From Fimenecus sp045632525 (GTDB taxonomy: Bacteria; Bacillota; Clostridia; Oscillospirales; Acutalibacteraceae), in the NCBI GenBank assembly GCA_045632525.1, contig JAZQWV010000031.1, positions 44,686 through 108,685 of the forward strand: a stretch of DNA of 64,000 bases. The letters are read 5' to 3'. Each line of letters opens with the position of its first letter. Within the stretch, counting starts at the first letter, position 1. The position numbers and the translations under genes are program-made. Positions 36,100-45,247 of this stretch are shown piece by piece. The notes under the pieces were generated by a model. That model saw only the letters and a list, made by a program, of their open reading frames with translations. It ran no database searches and had not been told where the DNA came from.

Positions 36100-36636
36100 T
36101 TAAATTAAGTTTTTTATTATTTGATAATATAACCCGCCATTTATTTTTCCGTATTTTTTAATTAATGCACAATATATTTGTTGTTTGGCATTTTTTTGGA
36201 GATATAGTTTAGCCACTATTGAAGCAATTTCCCCAGTTTTATCTGGTGCCATTCCAGCGTTGCATAGGCTTTGCATAACTGTTGCGTTGTGTTCTACTTT
36301 CTCAGGTGCTTTAGTAACTCGTGATATCTGGATGCCCCTTTCTTTCCAAAAATCGATTATATCGTCATAATCACTATCATTTGAAACAATAAAATATTCG
36401 TCTGCGGGAAATGTTCGAATTAAAAAACCACTATATGTTATTAAACACTTGTCCAATGTTTGCTTGCCTTTCTTTACTTTAACAAAATCCATATTTCTAA
36501 ATTTAGATATAACATCAATGTTTATATTGGGACAATTATCAGTATAAAATAGAAACTGCTTGTTTTCACTATTGTTTGTGATAAGTTCCTTAAATTGTTT
36601 AATGTTTTCATAATCAATAAGATAAATTTTTCCCAT
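36100..36636 (-). CDS. NYN/PIN-like nuclease domain protein
   Basis: 178 aa. PIN-fold acidic residues: D8 in YLIDYENI, D62 in TLDKCLITYSG, and the cluster SNDSDYDD (D87, D89, D91). This is the NYN layout of predicted single-strand-specific RNases. The C-terminal ~50 residues (KTGEIASIVAKLYLQK to the end) look like a small helical domain. Ribosome site AAGGAG. The gene sits 14 bases behind the terminator of a 136-nt structured RNA that has its own strong promoter, so expression probably needs readthrough. The nuclease may act on, or be held by, that RNA (inference). Confidence 0.7.
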   Translation of the reverse strand: MGKIYLIDYENIKQFKELITNNSENKQFLFYTDNCPNINIDVISKFRNMDFVKVKKGKQTLDKCLITYSGFLIRTFPADEYFIVSNDSDYDDIIDFWKERGIQISRVTKAPEKVEHNATVMQSLCNAGMAPDKTGEIASIVAKLYLQKNAKQQIYCALIKKYGKINGGLYYQIIKNLI

Positions 36637-36649
36637 ATAAAATCTCCTT

Positions 36650-36785
36650 AAAAATAAAAGGAGTTACCCACAAAATAGGTAACTCCGAATTAGTTATAGT
36701 TCTGGTTTGGCAATGAGTTGTATTAAATTTTAACACGAATGGCTACCAACCCACCGCGTTGAACGCTTAACCTCGTTCAAGGCAT
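36650..36785 (-). ncRNA. Structured leader or small RNA upstream of the NYN nuclease
   Basis: Predicted transcript of about 136 nt. It opens with a TTGAACG-CGTTCAA hairpin (about 36781-36759), then a GGTTGG segment that can pair with CCAAACC further on (possible pseudoknot). It ends in a terminator GGAGTTACC/GGTAACTCC (36686-36660) with TTTTATTTTT. It contains no credible reading frame. Promoter, structured RNA, terminator, nuclease gene is the layout of type III toxin-antitoxin loci, but no tandem antitoxin repeats are visible; an attenuator is the alternative. Confidence 0.6.
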
Positions 36786-36791
36786 GATTTA

Positions 36792-36820
36792 ATTATAAAT
36801 GCAATTTAATCTAAAGTCAA
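36792..36820 (-). promoter_or_regulatory. Strong promoter of the RNA/NYN unit
   Basis: TTGACT (36820-36815), 17-base spacer, TATAAT (36797-36792) on the minus strand. Confidence 0.75.
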
Positions 36821-36897
36821 TAAAATGAACTTAATATTTTTGCAGTGATTGTATTAAGCGTTTGATAACACGTTAATTTAAATGTTAAAATTACAGC

Positions 36898-36929
36898 AAA
36901 CAGGACCCATTAATTAATGGGTCCTGTTT
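36898..36929. terminator. Palindromic hairpin, terminator-like
   Basis: ACAGGACCCATTAA and its exact complement form a 28-bp perfect palindrome (36900-36927), with TTTTTC following on the plus strand. The better T-run is on the plus strand, where no gene precedes it; on the minus strand it could end the DUF2804 transcript. Confidence 0.55.
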
Positions 36930-37029
36930 TTCATTTTTTCTAAACTCCACTAGAGTTTGTTTTTGATATAAATTTTTAATAAACAATAACTCCACTATAA
37001 TTTAAAGCATAACATAAAAATTTAGTAAA

Positions 37030-37080
37030 TTATTTTTAAAAACTCCAACGGATTTTATATAACCCATAAGACTCCGCATT
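37030..37080 (-). repeat. 3'-untranslated repeat, copy B
   Basis: On the minus strand: GCGGAGTC (37077-37070), GGTTATATAAAATC (37064-37051), TTGGAGTTTTT, in the same order as copy A after the GH31 gene. Related TAGTGGAGTT words recur at about 36945-37000. Confidence 0.5.
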
Positions 37081-37090
37081 TTTTATTTAA

Positions 37091-38176
37091 TTACCATCTG
37101 TTTTCAACATATTCACAGAATGCATACATATCTTTGATTTCAAGCTTTGTGCCGTCATCCAAAGTTACGTCACCATTCCAGATACCGTGAACTTGGTGTG
37201 TGTTCATTCTACCGATTTTCAAGTCCAAATCAGTATGATAATCAAAGAATGGTGTCATTGTAAGATTAAATCTGCCATCTTCAGAAATAAACTTCCAAGG
37301 TTCCATATATTTATCGTCTTTAGGGAATGTTTCAACGTCAACTGCACCGAATTTATGTGCTTTACCATCAAAGAAAAGGCAAGTTTCTGTTGCGTTGCTT
37401 TCGTCACCGATTGCCCAAGTGATTTCAAATGAGAAAAGGTGCTTATCGCCTTTTGCATCAGTAAGATATTGTGCGCCTGCGCCCCAATACCAAACCATTT
37501 CGTGAATAGTATTTACACGACCCCAGTCAAGGAATGCAAATGTATCTTCTTTTGAGAAGTCATAAGTATCGTTACCGATTCTCATTGTACCTGCACATGG
37601 CATACCAAGTTGCTTTGTTGTCATAAAGTAGCGTGTTGGGTCTTCTTTAAATGGAAGAACTGTTGTGATGTTTTCAAATCCTTCAGGAATATCCATTGTG
37701 AAATCACATTCAACAACGCCCCTGTCTTTTGTAACACATCTAAACCAGAGTCTTCTTGAAGTTTCTTTTGTATCAAAGTCAACCTCTGCACCACCGCAAT
37801 TGAGTTTAAGACGATTTGGCACGTCACCTTTCTTTGGTGGAATAAACTTGTCACCCAAGAAAAACTTTGTGCAGTCAATGATTTCATTGCCGTGTTCAAT
37901 GTCAATAAGTTTTGCTGTTACAAAACCCGCCATACTAAGATTTGCAAAGTTGAGTTGAACTGTGAGTTTGCCGTTAGAAACCTGATAAAAGTCCCACTCT
38001 TTTCTTGTAATAAGATGTTTTTTAACAAGATTTCTATCATACTCGAAAACATTATGTCTTGCCCAGCCCTTAGCATTCAATGTGCCATCTTTATTGAGCA
38101 AAGGTGTGCTTTCAGTATATTCAATCTGTTTTGATTTTTCAGGCCAATCCTGAAAAGGAACATAGGTTCTTTCCAT
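37091..38176 (-). CDS. DUF2804 family protein
   Basis: 361 aa, no signal peptide. The length and motifs match DUF2804: an N-terminal LLNKDGTLNAKGWARHN, then KEWDFYQV, FALLDWGR-like (AFLDWGRVNT) and VWYWGAGAQYL, and a late HQVHGIWNG. The family is annotated without known activity; a lipocalin or hydratase-like beta fold has been suggested. ATG 38176 follows TAAGGAGA; an upstream in-frame ATG at 38242 has no ribosome site. It sits alone between the NYN unit and the cell-envelope genes. Confidence 0.75.
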   Translation of the reverse strand: MERTYVPFQDWPEKSKQIEYTESTPLLNKDGTLNAKGWARHNVFEYDRNLVKKHLITRKEWDFYQVSNGKLTVQLNFANLSMAGFVTAKLIDIEHGNEIIDCTKFFLGDKFIPPKKGDVPNRLKLNCGGAEVDFDTKETSRRLWFRCVTKDRGVVECDFTMDIPEGFENITTVLPFKEDPTRYFMTTKQLGMPCAGTMRIGNDTYDFSKEDTFAFLDWGRVNTIHEMVWYWGAGAQYLTDAKGDKHLFSFEITWAIGDESNATETCLFFDGKAHKFGAVDVETFPKDDKYMEPWKFISEDGRFNLTMTPFFDYHTDLDLKIGRMNTHQVHGIWNGDVTLDDGTKLEIKDMYAFCEYVENRW

Positions 38177-38250
38177 AAATCCAATCTCCTTACTAAAATT
38201 TTCCTTAAGAAATATTATAAACCTAATATTTTGCCATTGCAACAGTTTTA

Positions 38251-38286
38251 ATAAAAAAACTCTCTGAAATAGTTTTCAGAGAGTTT
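38251..38286 (-). terminator. Terminator of the YidC/sulfatase gene
   Basis: AACTCTCTGAAA (38258-38269) pairs with TTTTCAGAGAGTT (38273-38285); TTTTTTT follows on the minus strand. Confidence 0.85.
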
Positions 38287-38292
38287 AATAAT

Positions 38293-41073
38293 TTATGGTG
38301 CTGAATGTTCTTTTAAAACTGTTGTTTCGTCATAGAATTCCCAGTTTTCTTCATCCCAAATGTTGTCTTCTACACTATACCACTGTGCTGGTAAAAAGCA
38401 CTGACCATTATTTATATTAGTTTCCCACTTATCAGATACAATAATATATTGTCTGTGAGCAGTTTTCTCATCACTGTTAATTACTTTACCAGTAAACGGA
38501 TTCACAGGATTTGAAATAAGGTCTTTAGCTGCTAATGCAGGGGTATCGGCATTTGTCATAAATTCAGTTGATGTTGTAAATTCAGTGCTATTGAAGTCTT
38601 TAACCATAAATAATGGGTAGTATAGTGCAGTATCAACATTTTTTCCATTGTTATCTTTCACTATCAATTTATCAAGTTGGTTAAGACCTCTTCCGTGGTC
38701 CGCTACAATTATGATTTTAGTGTTATCATATACATCATTTTCACGAAGATAATCAAACCAATCACCTAATTTCATCAACGCAGCCATATTCGCATGATAA
38801 TGACTCATGTCAGTATAATCGTCCATTCTAAGCTGACTGCCATTCAATTTGAATCTTGAAGCGTTGTTTGCTTCAAATTCTGTATTATCAACATTTAAAG
38901 CAGGTGTATAATCAGGTGCTTGAAGCAACATTGGTTCGTGAGTTATATCACTAGATATGAATAAAAATGTGTTCTTTTCTTCATTCTTAATTTGAGTCAT
39001 ATTAGGCATACTTGCTAATGCATTATATGATTGCATAAAAGATGCTCTAAGACCTGTAGCTACTGATATACTCTCTCCTTTTTGCTGAGAATAAATCATT
39101 TCAGTTGAACCTGTTGTAATCTGTCTATAACCACCATTCTCATAAATAGTTGGTTGTACAAACAATGGCATGGTCTTCATAATACCAAAACAGAAGAAGT
39201 TTCGGTGATTATTCGTAATAACGCTTTCTTTCTGTTCCACATCACCGAAAGCACCTTTTGTGATGTGAGCATCTATATCAGGATATTCATCAAATACTGA
39301 CAAATCCGGAATCCATTGATAATTTGCATAAACAGGGTCACAAACAGTAACATCAAAGCCATTATTTGCAAAAAGCACAGGCATAACCTTCAATGCTTCG
39401 TTGTGTTTATCAACCAACCATTCACTATCTCTTTTATTCATCTCAACTGGGGTATATTCATATCCACCCAATAAAGCTGGAATACCCATATTGGTTGTTG
39501 GGCCAAATGATATTGTATTTGAATAATATGTGAAACCTGCAAATTGTTCTTTCAATTCTGGCTTTTCATTGAAAATATATGGTACATATTCGCCCATTGC
39601 ACGGTCAAGCATAATGACAACTACATTTTCACCCGTTGTGCTTATATCAAAGTTTGGAACGCCACCAGACTCAAGGACTTGAGTTGAAATTTTGTCAATC
39701 TCTGTTCTAATTGTATTAATGTTGATTACTGACATTCCACCCAATGCAAGAACTACAATTGCAAGAACAGTTGCGATAACATTTTTCCATTTCTTAATGC
39801 TTAAAAGCACTACCAGTGCCAGTATTGCAATAACACCAATATTAATTACCTGTTCACTTAACGCAAATGACATTCCTTCATCATATTGAAGTGTTGCTGA
39901 AATATTTCCCAAATTCAAGCCAAAGAACATATAGTTAACGGTCATTACAACGCACATAATAACAACTAACTTTTCAAAAATAACTTTGCCTTTTGGGCTT
40001 GCGAGCCAATAAAAAACGCTCATCCAAACAACAAATGTACCTGCTGCAAAGCAAGTCGCACTTACAACATACCACAAAGGATTATGAAAATATGTTACAT
40101 CAACATATTCCTGAGGGGAAGCTGCAATAAATGTTGTTGGAATTAGCAAACCTACAAGAACTGTAAGATAGAATGCACCAAGCATAAAAATCTTGCGGTT
40201 TGGTGTAACTGCAGCATCTTTGCTCTTTATTATTATAAGTTTCTTGAAAATTGGTAAAAGTGATGGCATAAGAAGTGCAACACCAATACCAATTAAGAAA
40301 ATTCTTTTCTTGATTGATTCAGTTTCATAAATAAATCCACCAAATGCAACCATTAAAACGCCAATAATTGCTGTGAGAATTTTAAGAACTTTTTGTGGAT
40401 TTTTAATCTTATAGAATATTGTTTTAACAAGTGAGAACACATTGTTAAGTGTCCAATAAAATACAAGTCCTGATGGAGATGTATAAAGGAAAATCAAGAA
40501 GAATACTGCCATTCCATATAACTGTATTTTTGTTTTCAATGGAAATCCTTTAAGATATAACGCACTTGAAATAACATTGACAGATGTCATTAAAATTGGG
40601 AGCAAGTTGATTGCAAAGCCACCAATTTGGATAAGTCCATCAGGTGCACTTAAATCTTTAATTGGGCCGAATGAAACACCGTTGAGGATTTCAAGATGTG
40701 ACAAAAACTGATATGCCGCCATAAAGAATGGAATTTCAAGAAGCAATGAAACAGAGCCGTGCAAAGCATCTGTAGGTTTATAATGATTCTGACGATAATA
40801 TGTCTGCAAAATCATCATTCTTTCATCGCCTGTGAAAGTCTTCTTAATATGTGTTACACCTTTATTGAGTTTGTTTTCAATATCTCTTGCTGCTTCTTGC
40901 ATTGCGTCAGCACGACGATACAAAGGAAGTACAAGAATGTTCATAACAAGGCTTAAAAATATAATTGATAAACCTGGGTTTCCAACAAAAGTGTTTGCAA
41001 CACTGAAAATCACTTCAAATATCAATTTGAGAGGTCCAATGAATAAAGTTTCTAATATAGAAAAGAATGACAT
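38293..41073 (-). CDS. Membrane protein fusing a YidC/Oxa1-like domain to an alkaline-phosphatase-superfamily (LtaS/sulfatase-like) domain
   Basis: 926 aa. Residues 1 to about 235 follow YidC: NPGLSIIFLSLVMNILVLPLY, a basic cytoplasmic loop, FFMAAYQFLS, and SPSGLVFYWTLNNVFSLVK. Further hydrophobic helices span about 240-475. From about 480 the extracellular domain starts VVVIMLDRAMGEY (metal Asp), continues SFGPTTNMGIPALLGG (candidate nucleophile Thr, about 522) and ends with IIIVADHGRG (metal Asp and His, about 789). Such domains transfer glycerol-phosphate or phosphoethanolamine, or hydrolyse sulfate. It lies one base from a CDP-glycerol transferase-like gene and near a phosphocholine operon, so wall-polymer decoration is plausible. 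The fusion is open-frame. Confidence 0.75.
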   Translation of the reverse strand: MSFFSILETLFIGPLKLIFEVIFSVANTFVGNPGLSIIFLSLVMNILVLPLYRRADAMQEAARDIENKLNKGVTHIKKTFTGDERMMILQTYYRQNHYKPTDALHGSVSLLLEIPFFMAAYQFLSHLEILNGVSFGPIKDLSAPDGLIQIGGFAINLLPILMTSVNVISSALYLKGFPLKTKIQLYGMAVFFLIFLYTSPSGLVFYWTLNNVFSLVKTIFYKIKNPQKVLKILTAIIGVLMVAFGGFIYETESIKKRIFLIGIGVALLMPSLLPIFKKLIIIKSKDAAVTPNRKIFMLGAFYLTVLVGLLIPTTFIAASPQEYVDVTYFHNPLWYVVSATCFAAGTFVVWMSVFYWLASPKGKVIFEKLVVIMCVVMTVNYMFFGLNLGNISATLQYDEGMSFALSEQVINIGVIAILALVVLLSIKKWKNVIATVLAIVVLALGGMSVININTIRTEIDKISTQVLESGGVPNFDISTTGENVVVIMLDRAMGEYVPYIFNEKPELKEQFAGFTYYSNTISFGPTTNMGIPALLGGYEYTPVEMNKRDSEWLVDKHNEALKVMPVLFANNGFDVTVCDPVYANYQWIPDLSVFDEYPDIDAHITKGAFGDVEQKESVITNNHRNFFCFGIMKTMPLFVQPTIYENGGYRQITTGSTEMIYSQQKGESISVATGLRASFMQSYNALASMPNMTQIKNEEKNTFLFISSDITHEPMLLQAPDYTPALNVDNTEFEANNASRFKLNGSQLRMDDYTDMSHYHANMAALMKLGDWFDYLRENDVYDNTKIIIVADHGRGLNQLDKLIVKDNNGKNVDTALYYPLFMVKDFNSTEFTTSTEFMTNADTPALAAKDLISNPVNPFTGKVINSDEKTAHRQYIIVSDKWETNINNGQCFLPAQWYSVEDNIWDEENWEFYDETTVLKEHSAP

Positions 41074-41074
41074 A

Positions 41075-42310
41075 TTATTTTCCCTCCTTTTCAGCTGTTA
41101 ACTCTTCATATTTGTTGATTAAATAGTCTGCTGTACGCTTTGCGCCCTGACCAACAAATTCCCATGTTTCTGCCTTGACCTGACGACGACCTTCAACATA
41201 TTGCGCGTCTGAAAGACAAGAATCAATTAACTCTTTAAGATTGTTCATATTGTCTTCTGTAAGCTCACGACCAAGTCTTGGAAGTGCTGTGGTTGTCCAA
41301 AGTGGAGTGTCAAGCCACCAAGCGTCGTAAAGACTTACATCAAAATTTGGATTTGTATAAATTACGGGTTTATCATAAACCAAAGAGAAGTCAAAAATAA
41401 CACCTGAGAAGTCAGAAATGAGAATGTCTGAACGACGAAGAACATCAAAATTATCTGTATCTCTATTCCATTCAAGCTGTTCTGAGTCAGGATATTCCTT
41501 CATCAACTTTTCAATCATATCCTTTTCAGATTTGAATGACTGTGGGTGTGGACGAACAATAACATGATAGCCTGTTTTAAGAAGCACATCAAGAATTTTG
41601 CCGCCATAGACGCTGAATATTGCACTTTGTCCCCAAGATGGTGCTAAAAGCACAGTTCTTTCGTGGTCTGGTGCAGGACCTTCTTTCTCAAGTCTTGCAA
41701 TCATTTTATCCATATAAGGAATTCCGACTTTATAAAGTTCTTTTTCAGGTAATTCACGAAGTTTTTCGAGATTTCTTATGTCTTGTGCTTGATATTCACC
41801 TGAAAGCAAAATAGCATCATAATAGTCGATACCGAACATTCTGTATAATGTTATTTCACTTGCTGCGTGTGGAATATGTACATAATATTTTACTTCTTTT
41901 GAGCGTTTCCATTGATAAACATCAAGGCCAGGTGTAGTTGAAAGCACAATAGTTGCCTTCAAGAAATTAAGACGAGCAAAAGCCTTGTTTTCGTTACCGA
42001 CATATTCTGCTTTGATATGTTCAAAATTATTATCAAGAGCAGGGTCGTCCGGAGATGCTGTCATATACACAACATCTTTGCCACGCTTGTCCAATTCGCG
42101 ACAAATTGGTTCAAAAATTGACCAATATCTCTTATCATCAGCAAAAATTACAAAAGGTAATCCCTTTAAATCTGCTTCGACTTTTCCGCTACCTAACTTA
42201 AAGCGAAGTTTAATCCAAAGCATTCTCAAAGAATAAAACGCTGCTCCAAGCACACCAATAAGAATGGTGAAAAGCATACTACCCGTGCCTGGGTCAATAT
42301 ACAATAACAT
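41075..42310 (-). CDS. CDP-glycerol glycerophosphotransferase-like protein (TagB/TagF family)
   Basis: 411 aa. An N-terminal membrane helix (about 8-30) is followed by a GT-B-like transferase: VLLAPSWGQS (about 220), VIVRPHPQS (about 250) and DILISDFSGVIFDFSLVYDKP (about 300-320). This signature belongs to enzymes that add glycerol-phosphate or ribitol-phosphate units to teichoic acid. The first part (YWSIFEPICRELDKRGKDVVYMT) also fits. ATG 42310 is preferred: GAGGAG lies nine bases before it but abuts the ATG at 42319. Operon with the YidC/sulfatase gene. Confidence 0.8.
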   Translation of the reverse strand: MLLYIDPGTGSMLFTILIGVLGAAFYSLRMLWIKLRFKLGSGKVEADLKGLPFVIFADDKRYWSIFEPICRELDKRGKDVVYMTASPDDPALDNNFEHIKAEYVGNENKAFARLNFLKATIVLSTTPGLDVYQWKRSKEVKYYVHIPHAASEITLYRMFGIDYYDAILLSGEYQAQDIRNLEKLRELPEKELYKVGIPYMDKMIARLEKEGPAPDHERTVLLAPSWGQSAIFSVYGGKILDVLLKTGYHVIVRPHPQSFKSEKDMIEKLMKEYPDSEQLEWNRDTDNFDVLRRSDILISDFSGVIFDFSLVYDKPVIYTNPNFDVSLYDAWWLDTPLWTTTALPRLGRELTEDNMNNLKELIDSCLSDAQYVEGRRQVKAETWEFVGQGAKRTADYLINKYEELTAEKEGK

Positions 42311-42427
42311 TCTTAACATCTCCTCGTAAAATATAAAACTTTATGAATTTTATCATATTCGATTGATTATATCACAAACAATAATAAAAATCAATTATTC
42401 AAACCTTTAATATTGTCTTTTTATGAA

Positions 42428-42464
42428 AAGAGCAGAAGCATCATCAAATGATGCTTCTGCTCTT
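42428..42464 (-). terminator. Terminator of the lic operon
   Basis: AAGAGCAGAAGCATCAT pairs exactly with ATGATGCTTCTGCTCTT around a CAA loop; TTTT follows on the minus strand. Confidence 0.85.
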
Positions 42465-42479
42465 GCTTTTAATATTTAA

Positions 42480-43445
42480 TTATTTGCTTTTCTTGAAAAG
42501 TTCTTTAACATCTGCAGCTGCAAATACGCTACAAAGAAGAACAACGATAGTACAAGCAATTGCTATTCCACTTGGCATTGTCTTTGTAATAATTGCTGTG
42601 AAAATAACAGCCCAAGCACCATAAGTAACATTGAGTCCCATTGCCTTTGATGCACCAATTTGAGCAATAGCTTTGTAATAGAAAAGATATGAAACTGTTG
42701 CTGCTAAACCTGCTGCTGCAATTGTTGGAATCAGCCAAGTAGCTTCACTTGTGAAAAGGCTTGCTGCAAAACTCCAGCTTTCTGTAATACCCCAACCCTT
42801 TATTAAAGAAATTGCTGGTAAAAGAATTACACCATAAGTAAGTGCTGATGTTGTCTGACGAATCTGAAGTGCATATTCATCAGTAACTTCAGGGTCTGTA
42901 AGGCTCTTTGCAAGAATAACTGCTTCAATACCCCAACCGAATGAGCACATGAGTGCACCGAGAATACCAAGAGCATAGTTAGTAACATTCATTTCTGGTG
43001 AATAGTAAAGACCATATACACCGAGAAGTGTTGCTATAAGGAAGAGCCATTGATGCCATTTCATTTTTTCTTTAAGGAAGATAAATGCTAAAACTGCACC
43101 AATTGCAGGGAAAACTGCAGATGCAACTGCACCGATTGATGCGCCCATGTAGTTAACTGACATAACATAACCTGTCATACCAATAGGTCCACCAATAACA
43201 GCAGCCAAAACTACAAATTTACCACTCTTTGTTTTAAACGCTTTCCAAACATTCTTTGCATTGCCTTTAACAGCATTGTAAATTGTTGCCCAGATTGCTG
43301 AAAATCCATCATGCAAAAATGTGCTGACAAATGGTGCTAAGAAAATCGCTTGTTCTGTTGAAAAGAATGGACTCATTGCCAATGCATAGCCCAAAACGAT
43401 TGTTTCAATCGCCCATGTAATACCCGCTATAATACCTGCTAACAT
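42480..43445 (-). CDS. licB: DMT-superfamily transporter, LicB-like (choline uptake)
   Basis: 321 aa with ten hydrophobic helices in two EamA-like halves (GASIGAVASAVFPAIGAVLA; IGASKAMGLNVTYGAWAVIF). Position after licC and licA supports a LicB-type permease bringing in choline or a similar amino alcohol for attachment to surface polymers. On sequence alone it is only a DMT permease. Ribosome site GGAGG. Confidence 0.7.
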   Translation of the reverse strand: MLAGIIAGITWAIETIVLGYALAMSPFFSTEQAIFLAPFVSTFLHDGFSAIWATIYNAVKGNAKNVWKAFKTKSGKFVVLAAVIGGPIGMTGYVMSVNYMGASIGAVASAVFPAIGAVLAFIFLKEKMKWHQWLFLIATLLGVYGLYYSPEMNVTNYALGILGALMCSFGWGIEAVILAKSLTDPEVTDEYALQIRQTTSALTYGVILLPAISLIKGWGITESWSFAASLFTSEATWLIPTIAAAGLAATVSYLFYYKAIAQIGASKAMGLNVTYGAWAVIFTAIITKTMPSGIAIACTIVVLLCSVFAAADVKELFKKSK

Positions 43446-43473
43446 AATTTTTCCTCCAAGATTTATTTCTTAA

Positions 43474-44376
43474 TTACTTTATATTCTTATAGTCTTCAAT
43501 GAAGCCTTTAAGTCTTGTATAACGCTCCGTTGCCCAATCTTCCATTGGTTGTCCATCATAAGGAACTCTCATTTTCGCCCACAAAGTCCATAAATAGTCA
43601 ACATAGATTTTGCTTGCAAGGAAATGCTTTTCATCAATGGTTTCAGGCTCTTTGCCAAGATATGCAGTCAACAACATTTTATCATATTCCGCATCAAAAC
43701 CTGCTTCAATAGAAACATCTGCAATATCCCACATACCGTCATTCATACCAGCATATTCCCAGTCAATGAGATACATTCTGCCATCGCCTAAAACCCAGTT
43801 TTCACAAAGAGCGTCATTATGACAAGGAACTTTCTTAATATCAATAGCATTGTCGATTTCTGCTTTGATTTTCATAACTTTCGCTTTGATTTCTGTGTAA
43901 TCATCAAACATCGGTACATTATTATCTGCAATAACCTTTTCATAGCTTGCAGCCATCTCAAAAACTTCAAAAGGAACTTTTGTATCAACACCACAAGTGT
44001 GCATTTTATTAAAGATTTCAGCAACCTGTTCAATGCGTTCAGGATTTTTAAGTGTCTCTGCAGACATTGTAATAGCATTTTTAATGAAGCGTGTAACCTT
44101 TGAGCCATCTTCACCGAAATAAAGCATTTCTGCATCAACGCCCAAATCACAAGCCAACTTTGTGCTGTTTTTTTCATCGCTACGCACAATTACTTCTTCT
44201 GTTCCCTCGCCTGGAATTCGAACAACATATTCTTCGCCATTTTTCAATGTTGCTTTATATGTGTGGTTAGTTAAACCACCCATTCTTGATAAATCAGCAT
44301 AATCATCTGTGCCCAACACCTTAAGCATTAAAGCCTTTATAACCGGAACATCTTCAAGAACAATATCTTTTGCCAT
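43474..44376 (-). CDS. licA: Choline kinase-like phosphotransferase (LicA)
   Basis: 300 aa. APH/choline-kinase fold: GGLTNHTYKA nucleotide loop (about 32-41), catalytic HNDALCENWVLGDG (about 186-199) and metal motif LIDWEYAGMNDGMWDIAD (about 203-220). It should phosphorylate choline or ethanolamine in the cytoplasm, feeding the CTP transferase encoded one base upstream. Ribosome site AAGGAG. Confidence 0.85.
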   Translation of the reverse strand: MAKDIVLEDVPVIKALMLKVLGTDDYADLSRMGGLTNHTYKATLKNGEEYVVRIPGEGTEEVIVRSDEKNSTKLACDLGVDAEMLYFGEDGSKVTRFIKNAITMSAETLKNPERIEQVAEIFNKMHTCGVDTKVPFEVFEMAASYEKVIADNNVPMFDDYTEIKAKVMKIKAEIDNAIDIKKVPCHNDALCENWVLGDGRMYLIDWEYAGMNDGMWDIADVSIEAGFDAEYDKMLLTAYLGKEPETIDEKHFLASKIYVDYLWTLWAKMRVPYDGQPMEDWATERYTRLKGFIEDYKNIK

Positions 44377-44377
44377 A

Positions 44378-45247
44378 TCAAACTCTCCTTAATATTTTTT
44401 CTTCATAAGAGTATTTATATTTCTCGTTATTATATGTAAACATAAAGCCCGCCGCAGCATTATTGTCGTCTTTATATGACAACACTTCGGTAATCTCACA
44501 TTCCTTGCAGCCCAGTTCATTTGCCGCTGATTTCAACAATTGTGAACGGGTATCATCAACATAAGATGTATCAAATTCTCTCAATTCGTCAAGTGTATCA
44601 AACTCAAATACCACTTGGTCAGAATATTTTCTGATTTTCATTTTGAGTTCGTTAATATGATTTATATAAATACTTTCCCACAGCAAGTCAACTGTTTCAG
44701 GATTATCATATTCTTTTTCTAAAATCTCAACAAACTTTTTGCTGAATGTTTCATCCCAGAATGTGTGTCCTAACATAAACCAAGCGTTTTTACCACCGAT
44801 TTCAACCTTTGAAATAGTGCCGTCATCTTCACATTCCATACACCATTCTTTTGTTTCACCATCAGCATAAACCGCTGCATAATAGCAGTCACTTACTTCA
44901 CTTTCAAAAGGATTTTTTGAAAAGTAGTTATCTGATGAGCAAAGGTATGTGTTTTTCAAGATGTCTTTTACAGCATAAATACTTGAATTGTTGTTTCTCA
45001 CAAGATATTCGCTGTTATGAACAAGATGAACGCCAAACTTTTCTTTAAGATATTCAAACTGTTCACTTTTATATCCTGTTACAATATAAATTTCAGGCAC
45101 ACCCGCTTCTTTAAGTTGTCGAATTTGTCTTTCAATTAATACTTCACCTTTAACTGTAATCAAAGCTTTGTGCATTTCATAAGACAAGGGAGCAAATCTG
45201 CTTGCTGTCCCCGCTGCCATTATTACTGCATTGTCAACTTTATGCAT
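44378..45247 (-). CDS. licC: CTP:phosphocholine cytidylyltransferase-like (LicC)
   Basis: 289 aa. Nucleotidyltransferase N-terminus AVIMAAGTASRFAPLS...KALITVKGEVLIERQI (about 8-42) matches LicC, which makes CDP-choline. IYIVTGYKSEQFEYL and NNNSSIYAVKDIL (about 60-95) also fit. After about residue 230 there is an extra ~55-residue domain (ECEITEVLSYKDDNNAAAGFMFTYNNEKY) resembling the start of a kinase lobe, as in the neighbouring fusion protein. ATG directly follows the stop of the upstream gene. Confidence 0.8.
   Translation of the reverse strand: MHKVDNAVIMAAGTASRFAPLSYEMHKALITVKGEVLIERQIRQLKEAGVPEIYIVTGYKSEQFEYLKEKFGVHLVHNSEYLVRNNNSSIYAVKDILKNTYLCSSDNYFSKNPFESEVSDCYYAAVYADGETKEWCMECEDDGTISKVEIGGKNAWFMLGHTFWDETFSKKFVEILEKEYDNPETVDLLWESIYINHINELKMKIRKYSDQVVFEFDTLDELREFDTSYVDDTRSQLLKSAANELGCKECEITEVLSYKDDNNAAAGFMFTYNNEKYKYSYEEKILRRV

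Noticed and set aside
36650..36785. Classic type III antitoxin RNA
   Set aside because: No tandem repeats of about 35 bases were found, and the protein is NYN/PIN rather than ToxN-like; kept only as a layout analogy.
36861..36927. Possible plus-strand promoter (TTGATA, 18 bases, TAAAAT) before the palindrome at 36900
   Set aside because: It would produce little more than the hairpin itself; no gene or RNA body lies between.
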